DNA of 64,000 bases from Salinisphaera dokdonensis (GTDB taxonomy: Bacteria > Pseudomonadota > Gammaproteobacteria > Nevskiales > Salinisphaeraceae). A model generated the notes under the pieces. That model was not told the DNA's origin. It searched no databases and saw only the letters and a program-made list of their open reading frames with translations. The DNA lies in assembly GCF_040361215.1 (NCBI RefSeq), contig NZ_APND01000002.1, forward strand, positions 496,001 through 560,000. The letters run 5' to 3'. The position numbers and the translations under genes were made by a program. Below, piece by piece: positions 30,053 through 37,812 of the stretch (the stretch's first letter is position 1; each line of letters starts with the position of its first letter).

Positions 30053-30369
30053 GGCCGCGTCGCCACGAGGCATCTTTCGGCGATAGAAAAAACCAAGATC
30101 CGCATATCGAGTTGCGCGGCTCGCATGGCCATTCGCCCACCATCCCGGACAAGGGTGGGCGCTGGCCTTGCGCCCGTCGTCGCCCTAGATGCTTCGCCGC
30201 CCGGAACTCTGGCACACGACCACGCTGGCCGAAAGCTAGTGTGTACGGGCGTTTTGACACCCGGGTACACAGTGAGCTGACACGTCGCACAAGCTGGGAT
30301 TCAACGCAGCGCGGCGTGGCCAACCCCTATCACGACCGTGTATAGCGAAGCAGTGATTGCACACAGGCG
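30053..30369. other. gene-free gap upstream of the diguanylate cyclase
   Basis: No credible gene. A GC-rich hairpin-like stretch (GGGCGC...GCGCCC, about 30157-30175) has no T-tract. A TTGACA at 30254-30259 has no convincing -10 partner. The promoter of the downstream gene is not apparent. Confidence 0.4.
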
Positions 30370-31371
30370 TTGTCCGGGCCACATTTGACCCTGCGAGGCT
30401 TATCGATCCGGGGGGATTGCATTAGCACTTCAGAGCGGGAACAGCACCTCAAGCTTGAGGCGCTAAAGGCGCTGCCCGACCCGATCTTCATCATCACGGA
30501 GAGCGGGCGTTACGCAGCCATCATCGGCGGGGAGGACCGTGAGATGTACCACGACGGAAGCTGCCTCGTGGACTTCAGCCTGTTCGACGTTCTGCCCCGC
30601 GAGAAGGCCGAGTGGTGCCTTGCCGAAATCCAGCAGACCCTGGCCGACAACTGCCTGCGCATCGTGGAATATACGCTGGCCGGCGGTGAGGTCGGCGTAA
30701 TCGACGAGAACGCGGGGCCGGCAGGCGAGCTGTGGTTCGAAGGGCGCATTAAACCCATGCACACGTTGGTCGACGGCGAACGCGCGGTGCTCTGGCTCGC
30801 CAGCAATATCTCGCAGCGCCACCATCTGGAAGCGCGACTGCGGCAGTTGAGCGAGACCGACGAACTCACCGGCCTGTGCAATCGCCGACGGTTCATGCAG
30901 ATCCTCGGCCAACAGCTGACCGACTATGTACCCGAGACAGCCGACATCGCGCTGCTGATCGTCGATATCGATCACTTCAAGCCAATCAACGACCAGTACG
31001 GCCATCTCGATGGCGACTTGATCATCAAGACGCTCACCGCTGTCTGTGCCGCAGAGCTGGACACAAACGCTCTATTCGCACGTCTGGGCGGCGAGGAGTT
31101 CGCGATCGTGCTGACCGACACGACACCCGGCGCGGCACTGCGCATCGCCGAACGGCTACGCCAGGCGGTTGCTGCAAGCCGGTTCGAGCTGGAGTGCGCG
31201 ACCGTGGTTCCCGTCACCATCAGCATCGGCGCAAGCGTGGTTCGCCCGTACCGACGGCGCATCAACGAACTGTTGCGCGATGCCGACATTGCCCTCTACG
31301 AAGCCAAGAGCCAAGGTCGCAATCGTGTGGTCATGGCGCGCGACCCGGATCCCGCCTCCCGCCGGGCCTGA
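30370..31371 (+). CDS. PAS-GGDEF diguanylate cyclase
   Basis: A soluble protein of up to 333 residues. A PAS-like sensory domain (ALPDPIFIITESGRYAAIIGGEDREMYH... to VLWLASNISQRHHLEARLRQL) is followed by a GGDEF domain. The domain has DELTGLCNRRRFMQIL, VDIDHFKPINDQYGHLDGD and an intact active site, LGGEEF, so it should make cyclic di-GMP from two GTP. The position five residues before GGEEF is not RxxD, so the product-inhibition site is missing. The start is unclear: the frame opens with TTG 30370 and no ATG precedes the PAS domain, so a TTG or other rare start is likely. Confidence 0.88.
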   Translation: MSGPHLTLRGLSIRGDCISTSEREQHLKLEALKALPDPIFIITESGRYAAIIGGEDREMYHDGSCLVDFSLFDVLPREKAEWCLAEIQQTLADNCLRIVEYTLAGGEVGVIDENAGPAGELWFEGRIKPMHTLVDGERAVLWLASNISQRHHLEARLRQLSETDELTGLCNRRRFMQILGQQLTDYVPETADIALLIVDIDHFKPINDQYGHLDGDLIIKTLTAVCAAELDTNALFARLGGEEFAIVLTDTTPGAALRIAERLRQAVAASRFELECATVVPVTISIGASVVRPYRRRINELLRDADIALYEAKSQGRNRVVMARDPDPASRRA

Positions 31372-31427
31372 TCAACGCCGTGGCGCACCGCGTCGTACTC
31401 AGTCACACGAACCGGTCCGGGGCGCCC

Positions 31428-32144
31428 TCAGTACTCGCGCGCGTTCTCCAACCCGCCCTCGTAGACCGGCGTGCCGCCGGCATCGTGGATGAGCGCTTCG
31501 GCAATATGGCGGGCGGACTCGTCGTTGACCGTATAGGGCACCTCGAAATCGGCGGACTCGACACCCTCCGGTGAGGGAAAACTGCCCGCGCCCTTCAGAT
31601 TGAAGGCACGGATAAAGCGCGTGCCCTCGAAAAGCTGCGCGGAATAGACCGCCTCACCCACGGCCTCGGCCTTTGTCGCGACCTCGCCGTCGCGATGCTC
31701 GAAGGCGTTGTCCACGTTCACGAGCACCTTGCCCTTCATCGCCGCGCCGTGGGCCTTGGCGATGGCCGGTTCGGCGCCGTAGGGCACGGCCAGCGTGATG
31801 ATGCCCGCTTGTTCGATGGCTTTAGCCACCGTTGCCGCCTCTGCGCCGTGGCCGGCTGTGGCGACCACGTCATCGAGTTCGCCCGGATTACGGGTGGCAA
31901 AAATTACATGATAGCCGGCTGCCGCCCAGAGATTACCCAGCGCCTGACCCATGTTGCCGGCGCCAATCATGGCGATGGTGCTGGAGATCGGCGCCTTGGC
32001 CTGCGCCTGTTCGGAGGCGGCCGCCGGAGACAGGCTGACGGCGCACAGCAGCAATGCGCACACACCGATCATCAGTCGTCCGACCGGCCTGCAAGGGGCA
32101 AAGCGACTCGTGCGGGCGGCGGCAAAATGGGTGGATCTCGTCAT
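31428..32144 (-). CDS. NADPH-dependent F420 reductase-like protein with signal peptide
   Basis: A 238-residue protein with an N-terminal Rossmann motif (TIAMIGAGNMGQALGNLWAAAGYHVIFATRNP) and the later GAGSFPSP segment typical of the NADP-oxidoreductase/F420-dependent family. Unusually, the dinucleotide domain is preceded by about 50 residues that look like a Sec signal (GRLMIGVCALLLCAVSLSPAAASEQAQ), suggesting a periplasmic location although the cofactor is cytosolic. ATG 32144 gives the signal form; starts nearer the Rossmann fold would remove it. It is downstream of the acyltransferase gene and may be in the same transcript. The function is not established. Confidence 0.72.
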   Translation of the reverse strand: MTRSTHFAAARTSRFAPCRPVGRLMIGVCALLLCAVSLSPAAASEQAQAKAPISSTIAMIGAGNMGQALGNLWAAAGYHVIFATRNPGELDDVVATAGHGAEAATVAKAIEQAGIITLAVPYGAEPAIAKAHGAAMKGKVLVNVDNAFEHRDGEVATKAEAVGEAVYSAQLFEGTRFIRAFNLKGAGSFPSPEGVESADFEVPYTVNDESARHIAEALIHDAGGTPVYEGGLENAREY

Positions 32145-32197
32145 GACAACGTACCGGGTGAAGGCCTGGGTCGAGTTTACCCATGCCCGCCTGAAAC

Positions 32198-33199
32198 TCA
32201 CGAACGCGAAACCCGCGTACGAGGCAGTTCGCTCGGATCAGCGCCTGGCGGGGCGAAGAGATCACGCATGGTCGCCAACACGCGCTCGCGAGCCGTACCG
32301 CTCGTGATCTGATCGGCCATGCGTATCGGCGCGCCGAAAACCACGGTGGGCGCCACATCGGGCGGCTCGGCCTCGAGCATCTGAAGGGTGGCGGCCAGCC
32401 AGTCCCGATCCCGCGCGTCGCGGCGCAATCGTGTCAGCGGGTTCTGCATCGCGGCGGACGAAAGCACGCCGCTGACCGCCACCGGCACGATCGTCAGATC
32501 CGGGACGCGCCGCGCGAACAGATCGACACAGCCAGACCATCGCGCGAGCGCGCCCACCGCGCCCGGGCGCACTGCCGGGTCCGGCTCGATACGGCCGCCG
32601 GGAAACGTGAGCACGGCGCCGCCCAACCGCATATGACGGGTCGCGTCGCGTACGGCCGACAGGCGACCACGCCCCGCCTCGGGCACGGTAATCAGACGTC
32701 GATGAACTGCCGGCAGCGCATCGAGCAGCCGACGCGGCGCGGCTAACACCTGCAGATCGGCACGCGGCAATTGCGCGAACAGCGCGGCCGCATCGGCCAG
32801 CCCCGGGTGGTTGGCGACGACCAGCAGCGGCCCCTCGCGTGGCACGGCACTCAGACCTTGGACCGTGACGCCCCGGGTGAACTGGCCCAGGGCATAGGCG
32901 CCGGCACGCTGCAGTCCCTGCTCGGCGACCATCCCATCAAAGATCAGCAGCCGCCGAGCGAGCCGCTCGACGGGCGTTGCAAGCAGGCGGCCAGCGAAGC
33001 GCCGCGCGATCCGCTGGCGCGCCCCGAAGAGCCCGAACGCGCCGAGTGCATCAGCGAGGCAGGCATCCGCAACACGATGCAGCGCCGTGCTCTTTGCCTG
33101 CGATCGCAGCGGGGCCTGCAGGTCGCCGACCACCTCGACCATGCCGCGTGCGGTCTCGGGCTCGAGGCAAAAGCGATGCTTGAACGCCGGTTCCTGCAT
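32198..33199 (-). CDS. lysophospholipid acyltransferase-like protein (PlsC domain)
   Basis: A 333-residue protein containing a glycerolipid acyltransferase domain in its second half. The catalytic NHxxxxD block is VVANHPGLADAAAL. Further blocks are VPEAGRGRLSAVRDATRHM and FPGGRIEPDPAVRPGAVGAL, matching the FPEGTRS-type motif. The N-terminal ~100 residues have no recognised domain. It would transfer an acyl chain to a lysophospholipid or similar lipid at the inner membrane. It lies upstream of the signal-peptide Rossmann gene with a 53-bp gap on the same strand. Confidence 0.8.
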   Translation of the reverse strand: MQEPAFKHRFCLEPETARGMVEVVGDLQAPLRSQAKSTALHRVADACLADALGAFGLFGARQRIARRFAGRLLATPVERLARRLLIFDGMVAEQGLQRAGAYALGQFTRGVTVQGLSAVPREGPLLVVANHPGLADAAALFAQLPRADLQVLAAPRRLLDALPAVHRRLITVPEAGRGRLSAVRDATRHMRLGGAVLTFPGGRIEPDPAVRPGAVGALARWSGCVDLFARRVPDLTIVPVAVSGVLSSAAMQNPLTRLRRDARDRDWLAATLQMLEAEPPDVAPTVVFGAPIRMADQITSGTARERVLATMRDLFAPPGADPSELPRTRVSRS

Positions 33200-33298
33200 G
33201 TCGATAACGGATCAGGAAAACCTGCTATCCATTGTCTGCGTCTGGCAGTACGCCGTCGACTACCACGGCCTGCACGACAAGAGTGCGAGCGCTACCGC

Positions 33299-33487
33299 CT
33301 AGCGTTCACCGGCCCCGGCTTCCAGTTCCTTGATGCGTTCGAGTGCCTGCGCCTCGGTCCAGGCGTCGTCGTACGCAACGCCGGCCTGCTCGCATAGACG
33401 CTGTAGATAGATTCGCTGCGCGCCGGTCATCGTCTCCGAGCTTTCGGGCCAGATATTGTTCTCAGCGCTGTGGGCATGATCGGTCAT
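33299..33487 (-). CDS. DUF3072 family small protein
   Basis: A 62-residue protein starting at ATG 33487 after a GGAGG ribosome site. The ETMTGAQRIYLQRLCEQAGVAYDDAWTEAQALERIKELEA stretch fits the DUF3072 pattern, in which two short helices around a G-x-x-x-D turn resemble a SAP-like fold. Members are small, common in proteobacteria and actinobacteria, and of unknown function. It is apparently monocistronic. Confidence 0.8.
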   Translation of the reverse strand: MTDHAHSAENNIWPESSETMTGAQRIYLQRLCEQAGVAYDDAWTEAQALERIKELEAGAGER

Positions 33488-33618
33488 GGAGTAACCTCCG
33501 GTAATTCCAGGACAAATCACTACGCCGCCCGCTCGCATCGTGGATGCGAACCCGTTGTTCGTGGGTCCGAGGGCGGCAACACCGGCAACTGGTAAGCAAC
33601 ACCTGCCGCCCCCGAGAC

Positions 33619-34044
33619 CTAGAACGACTCGAGATACGACCAGAGTTCTTCCACCCGCTTATAGACCAGCGCATTTCGCGCGCCGCCCACCGTCAGCACC
33701 ACCGAGCTGCCATGGCTTTGCCGGGTGAAGGTTTCGCTGAGGAATGCGAACTCTGCGTCACGGTATTTCAGCCACTGCCGCTGCGACGCGCGAAGCGCGG
33801 CCTGCTGTTCATCCGACAGCCGCGCCATGAGCTGCCTGTAGGCCGTATTGAGCTCGCGATCCAGGGCCTCGGCCATCGCTACGTAAGCCTCGCTCATGGC
33901 CGCCGTCGTCTGCCCCTGTTGGATCTGCGCCTGATAAGGCGCCATACGCTCATGGAACGCACGCACATGCGCCGGGGCATCAGGATCCACGACCGCAGCG
34001 GCCATGGTCGCGTACAACAACAGAACGAGGATCAGATACTTCAT
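33619..34044 (-). CDS. LprI-like (DUF1311) secreted protein
   Basis: A 141-residue protein with a short Sec signal (YLILVLLLYATMAAAVV). The mature part carries the LprI N-terminal/DUF1311 pattern: AMAEALDRELNTAYRQLMARLSDEQQAALRASQRQWLKYRDAEFAFL. In mycobacteria LprI inhibits lysozyme; in most gammaproteobacteria the role is unknown. The usual cysteines are absent here (none in the mature part), so disulphide bonding is not expected. The gene is divergent from the lipoprotein gene at 34157 with a 112-bp gap. Confidence 0.78.
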   Translation of the reverse strand: MKYLILVLLLYATMAAAVVDPDAPAHVRAFHERMAPYQAQIQQGQTTAAMSEAYVAMAEALDRELNTAYRQLMARLSDEQQAALRASQRQWLKYRDAEFAFLSETFTRQSHGSSVVLTVGGARNALVYKRVEELWSYLESF

Positions 34045-34156
34045 GGCGAGCTCTCGAGTCTTCGCCTTATCCTCATGGCACCGGAGTCGGCCGCCCACGC
34101 AGATATCGGCTAGGATGCGGCGCCTGTAATCGCCAAGGCGACAAAGCGCGTAGTAG

Positions 34157-34792
34157 ATGACCATGAACAACAATGCCCAAAACACACGGGTGCGCCTAGC
34201 AGCGCTATCCGGCGTGCTGATGACTGTGGCGATGATTGCCTTGAGCGGCTGCTCGACGCTCGGTGCGGATGCCGCGGGTACTTCATCGTCTCGCCATGCC
34301 GAAGCGCAGTCCGAGCGGGACCGGCTCAACGACGGCTACAGCGATCTGTACTCCACCGCAGCCTCGCTGGCGAAGACCGACCAGATCTTCTACTTCAAGA
34401 TCGAGTCCGACGACGTGGAGCGGGTGGTAGAGACCATGACCGACTACAGCGGCGAGCTCGCCGGCCGGCTGGAAAGACTAACCGAGGAATTCCCCGCCCT
34501 CGGTCTGCAACGCCAGGTCGACCCACCCATCATCAACGCCGCCCGTGAGGCCCAGCGCAAAGCCACCGTGAAGCGCTTCGCGCCGGTTGTCGGCGACTCC
34601 GGCAAGGTATTCGAGCGCGGCCTTCTGATCCGACTGCTCGGGGCCGCCGATCAGCAGCACTATTTAGCCGCCACATTGGCCGAGCGCGAGCCGAACCCGG
34701 CGCTGGCGAAAATCATGGCGAACGCCGGCGAGCGCTACGCCGAGTTCTATGAAGAGATCGACGCACTCCTCGTGGAGCGCTTCTATCGCTAA
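34157..34792 (+). CDS. predicted lipoprotein of unknown function
   Basis: A 211-residue protein with a lipoprotein signal: hydrophobic LSGVLMTVAMIALSGC, with the lipobox cysteine at about residue 32. The mature part is helical and charged (DRLNDGYSDLYSTAASLAKTDQIFYFKIESDDVERVVETMTDY...), with no family I recognise. Serine and threonine follow the lipid Cys, with no Asp at +2, so outer-membrane sorting is expected. Divergent from the LprI-like gene and convergent with the DUF3820 gene. Function unknown. Confidence 0.7.
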   Translation: MTMNNNAQNTRVRLAALSGVLMTVAMIALSGCSTLGADAAGTSSSRHAEAQSERDRLNDGYSDLYSTAASLAKTDQIFYFKIESDDVERVVETMTDYSGELAGRLERLTEEFPALGLQRQVDPPIINAAREAQRKATVKRFAPVVGDSGKVFERGLLIRLLGAADQQHYLAATLAEREPNPALAKIMANAGERYAEFYEEIDALLVERFYR

Positions 34793-34809
34793 CGACAGCT
34801 AATCGACGG

Positions 34810-35022
34810 CTAGTCAACGCGTAGCGGATCGAGCAGCGGCGACAAGCCGTTGTGGTCGATCTCCTGCATGAGCGCGAGCAGACGCCCGATCTCCCCCTTC
34901 GGAAAGCCCGCGCGGGCGAACCAGTTCAGGTAATGGCCCGGCAGATCAGCGATCAGCCGGCCTTCGTACTTGCCGAACGGCATGGTGCGAGTCACGAGTT
35001 TGCGAAGGTCTTCGGTATTCAC
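34810..35022 (-). CDS. DUF3820 family protein
   Basis: A 70-residue protein matching the DUF3820 family: MPFGKYEGRLIADLPGHYLNWFARAGFPKGEIGRLLALMQEI. The MPFGKYKG...LPxxYLxWF motif is diagnostic. Some members in Pseudomonas are described as quorum-regulated virulence factors, and similar domains occur beside exonucleases; the function here is unknown. A single gene, with its stop close to that of the convergent lipoprotein gene. Confidence 0.85.
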   Translation of the reverse strand: MNTEDLRKLVTRTMPFGKYEGRLIADLPGHYLNWFARAGFPKGEIGRLLALMQEIDHNGLSPLLDPLRVD

Positions 35023-35165
35023 GAGGCGGCGGTATTTCTTCGATCCTCCGCCCAGCCTAGTCGGTTCCCAACCTGCCTGTCGCGGCCGGTATAGGCGACG
35101 CGTTCAGCGGCGTTCACGCAGAATGTCCGGCCTGACCCTGATTGAACGCATCCCGCGGAGTTTTG

Positions 35166-35636
35166 ATGCGCTATTCCATGCCGGCCGCGAGTGTCGACAC
35201 GCCGCATACCGCGACGATCGAAATCCAGAAAAGCCGTTTCATCGGCTGGTGTGCGGCAATCGACAGCGTTGACGACGCCGAACGGCTGATCGCCCTCGCG
35301 CGCGAGCACTACCCAGACGCCTCGCACTACTGCTCGGCCTATATAGCCGGCGCGCCCGGCGAAGATCGGGCGATCGGCTTTTCCGACGACGGCGAACCCG
35401 GCGGCACCGCCGGTCAGCCGATGTATCGCGTGCTCGAAGGCAGCGGCCTGGGACGTATCGCCTGTGTGGTCATCCGCTATTTCGGCGGCACCAAGCTCGG
35501 CACCGGCGGCTTGGCGCGGGCGTACGGACAGACGGTGAGCGAGCTGCTCACCGAACTCCCGACGCGCCAACACGTACCACGTCGCCGCCTGGCGCTGAAT
35601 CTCACCTTCGCCGACGAGCAGCCCGCGCGGGCCTAG
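35166..35636 (+). CDS. YigZ/IMPACT family protein, truncated by an in-frame TAG
   Basis: The 156 codons up to TAG 35634-35636 encode the complete N-terminal IMPACT domain: EIQKSRFIGWCAAIDSVDDAERLI, HYCSAYIAGAPGEDRAIGFSDDGEPGGTAGQPMYRVLEGSGL and VVIRYFGGTKLGTGGLARAYG. YigZ normally has ~200 residues with a C-terminal DUF1949 ferredoxin-like domain. That domain begins (LALNLTFADEQPARA) and is interrupted by TAG, yet continues in the same frame to TAA at 35793. Either this copy is a recent nonsense mutant, the base is an assembly error, or the stop is read through. ATG 35166 follows CGGAG. The family role, thought to involve RNA or ribosome-related binding, is not settled. Confidence 0.85.
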   Translation: MRYSMPAASVDTPHTATIEIQKSRFIGWCAAIDSVDDAERLIALAREHYPDASHYCSAYIAGAPGEDRAIGFSDDGEPGGTAGQPMYRVLEGSGLGRIACVVIRYFGGTKLGTGGLARAYGQTVSELLTELPTRQHVPRRRLALNLTFADEQPARA

Positions 35637-35795
35637 CTTGGCGAGCACGAAGGCGAAATCGTGGAGGCGACCTATCATGCCGAGGGCGTGACGCTGGATG
35701 TGGAATGGCCGTTGGATGCCGACGCGGAGATGGCGGAGCTTGATGCTCGGCTTAATGGGCGATTGGTCGTTCGTGTAGATGAGACGTTGCCTTAA
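35637..35795 (+). pseudogene. detached DUF1949 tail of the YigZ-like gene
   Basis: In frame with the gene upstream, these 53 codons read LGEHEGEIVEATYHAEGVTL..., then DAEMAELDARLNG and VDETLP, ending in TAA. This matches the C-terminal domain expected in full-length YigZ. With the TAG counted as a sense codon the total is 209 residues, the normal family length. No independent start or ribosome site is seen. Confidence 0.75.
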
Positions 35796-35860
35796 AAGGC
35801 GCACCTCAAGACTCACCAAGGCTGCTGTGCGGTTTTCAGGCCGAATCGGCCTCGACCACC

Positions 35861-35940
35861 TTGGGGTTTCGCACTGAGCTGCGACTTTCGTGCTTTCGCT
35901 TGTCCGAAAGAAAGTAAGCAAACAAAAAGACACCCGGCAC
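35861..35940 (+). repeat. inverted repeat element, left copy, with conserved-loop hairpin
   Basis: Begins TTGGGGTTTCGCACTG, contains the hairpin CTTTCG-CTTGTC-CGAAAG (about 35893-35910) and ends CAAACAAAAAGACACCC. It pairs with an inverted copy at 36398-36472. The loop is the same and the stem differs. The surrounding 35796-36563 contains no credible gene. Confidence 0.7.
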
Positions 35941-36397
35941 GGCTCCGGCTGCGCCGGTGCACTCCGATGCTTACGGCGAAGGGATGCGGCCCTTCAGAAA
36001 TCTCACTAGGTCGGATCGCTTTGGCGATCCTCAGACAGCTGGCCGCACTGGCGCGGTGCGCCGGACACCCTTCGCCACTGTGCGTCTCCGTCGCCACGCA
36101 AGGGGCTTTAATACAAGCACTGCAATTCAACACGCGAGGCCAACTCGAATGCAGAGCCAAAAGCGGAATACACGCCTGTTCTCCTAGCGGATTACGCCTG
36201 CAGCTAATCCGACCCGCGAATGTCCGACCTTGAGCGAGCGAAAGCTAGCCTGCCTGTATGGGGCCCCTTTGGCGTAGCGCCGAGCAGCGGAGCACGGCCG
36301 GGATCAAGCAGCCGGATGTCTGAGCGCAGCGAGTTCCGGCTGCGCCCGGCCGGGCGAGCAGCGCAGGGCACCGATGCGAAGCATCGGCGCAAGACAG

Positions 36398-36472
36398 GGT
36401 GTCTTCTGTTTTGGTGCCTTTTATTTGGACAAGCAAATAAAAGACACTCGCGCAGCAGCGCGAAACCCCAAG
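36398..36472 (-). repeat. inverted repeat element, right copy, with conserved-loop hairpin
   Basis: Read on the minus strand from 36472 it begins TTGGGGTTTCGCGCTG, has the hairpin TTTTATTTG-CTTGTC-CAAATAAAA and ends in a run with GAAGACACCC. Together with the left copy it frames about 460 bp of GC-rich, short-palindrome-rich non-coding DNA. Confidence 0.7.
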
Positions 36473-36563
36473 CCGACCCAAAGCGAAATCGCTTCAGACT
36501 ACCGCTCAGCGAGTCACCGCCGAAGAATCAGGGCCGCCCACCAAGCAAGCGACCCCGAGACCG

Positions 36564-36842
36564 CTAGCCGCGCTCGGTCACTTCCAGCAAGTGATAACCA
36601 AACTGCGTCTTAACCGGCCCCTGCACCTCGTTCAACGGCGCACTGAACACCACCTCGTCGAACTCACGCACCATCTGGCCGGGGCCAAACGTACCGAGGT
36701 CACCGCCCTTGCGGCCGGACGGGCACGAGGAATGCTCACGCGCGACTTCGGCGAAGTCGCTGCCGTTCTCGATCTGGTCCTTGAGTTCGGCGCACTTCTG
36801 CTCGCTGTCGACGAGAATATGACGGGCACTGGCTTTGGCCAT
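36564..36842 (-). CDS. ppiC: parvulin-type peptidyl-prolyl isomerase PpiC
   Basis: A 92-residue single-domain parvulin, almost the same length as E. coli PpiC (93). Diagnostic segments are ASARHILVDSEQKCAELKDQIENGSDFAEVAREHSSCPSGRKGGDLGTFGPGQMVREFDEVVF and VQGPVKTQFGYHLLEV. It catalyses cis-trans isomerisation of prolyl bonds in the cytoplasm. No signal peptide is present. A single-gene unit, whose 3' end borders the hairpin-repeat region. Confidence 0.95.
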   Translation of the reverse strand: MAKASARHILVDSEQKCAELKDQIENGSDFAEVAREHSSCPSGRKGGDLGTFGPGQMVREFDEVVFSAPLNEVQGPVKTQFGYHLLEVTERG

Positions 36843-37026
36843 GACGGCTACTCCTGCTAGGAAAGTTACGGGAGCGCCATATTACGGCAATCGCCCCGAA
36901 GTACGGCACCACTTGCTTACCAGGCACCGCAGTTCGCGGGAATAACGGCTCAAGGCCATCGCCGTTCACGAGGCGCGTCGCCGATGGAAGAGCGGCGGCG
37001 GACGCCCGAAGCGGTAGCGCGTTACG

Positions 37027-37473
37027 TCAGCCGATCTTCTGGGCCACCGCTTCGACCAAGGCCCCATCGGGATCAAGGCCGGCGACGATGCCGAGGCCCA
37101 TGGATTCGTGGTCATTCTTGTGCTGGATGAAACGCGCGCGATACGCGATCAGCGCGCCGACACGGTTCGCGCTGCCGCAATGCACCAGCGCCGGCAACGC
37201 GCCGGGCACCAACGCCTCGTCGAGGAGGCGCGCGTTCGCCTCGTTGATATCGTCCGGGCCGGCGACCGGGATATGCACGTAGTTCATGCCGACTTTCTTG
37301 ACGAGTGCCGCCTCATCGAACTCCTGTATCTCGCCGTCCGGCCGCAGGTTGATCACGGTCTTCACGCCCTGCGCCTGCGCGGCTTCGATCTGCTCGGCGG
37401 TGGGCTGGCCGGCCGTGATGATCCCGGGTTCGAACCGGTTCGCGTTAGCAAGACCTTCGGTGTAATCGGGCAT
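37027..37473 (-). CDS. DUF442/protein-tyrosine-phosphatase-like protein
   Basis: A 148-residue protein from ATG 37473 (ribosome site AGAGGA). It has the BLH/DUF442 dual-specificity-phosphatase-like pattern: GIITAGQPTAEQIEAAQAQGVKTVINLRPDGE, then VHIPVAG and the active-site loop VHCGSANRVGALIAYRARF with Cys and Arg spaced as in that family. Related proteins act in sulfide or beta-lactam-like hydrolysis pathways or as phosphatases; the substrate is unknown. It may be controlled through the palindrome at 37575-37588, about 100 bp upstream. Confidence 0.75.
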   Translation of the reverse strand: MPDYTEGLANANRFEPGIITAGQPTAEQIEAAQAQGVKTVINLRPDGEIQEFDEAALVKKVGMNYVHIPVAGPDDINEANARLLDEALVPGALPALVHCGSANRVGALIAYRARFIQHKNDHESMGLGIVAGLDPDGALVEAVAQKIG

Positions 37474-37574
37474 ACGGTTTCCTCTTGCCGCTGAATCGAC
37501 TGGCGTAGAACTGGCGCTTGAAGCCGCCACCGACGCCCAATCAAATCAACGGTTCGTGAATTGATGCCTCGATA

Positions 37575-37588
37575 TGATACTTATCATT
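37575..37588. promoter_or_regulatory. palindromic operator-like site (Fur/MntR-like)
   Basis: The sequence ATGATACTTATCAT is close to a perfect dyad (TGATA-CT-TATCA). It resembles part of a Fur-type box but is too short for a confident call. It is placed to control the DUF442 gene. Confidence 0.3.
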
Positions 37589-37720
37589 CAGCGATGTGAA
37601 AGTTTGATCAATCCAACCGCGCGTTATGGGGAACGGTGTCTTCTGGACGTTCCGCTTCCGAATGCTCCGGACTTTAGGGACGCGTACGGCGAACGATCGG
37701 AAATTGAACTCACCCTGTTT

Positions 37721-37750
37721 TATGCAAATTGCAAGAGCTGACCCTCAAGC
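37721..37750 (+). repeat. inverted repeat, left end of the accessory island
   Basis: A 30-bp sequence, core GCAAGAGCTGACCCTCA, that matches the reverse complement of 40133-40162 at 26 of 30 positions. Only 62 bp separate it from the stop of the HEPN-like gene. The rest of the 37474-37812 gap holds no gene. Confidence 0.7.
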
Positions 37751-37812
37751 TCCATGACCCTCGATTTCCGCTCGATTTTTCATAACAAACACAACCACGC
37801 CCTTCTCGCGAA

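Noticed and set aside
30157..30175. Terminator after hslO
   Set aside because: The GC stem has no following T-tract and lies more than 100 bp from the stop.
36220..36567. Short open frames within the hairpin-repeat region
   Set aside because: They consist of GC-rich palindromic repeats, overlap on both strands and resemble no protein.
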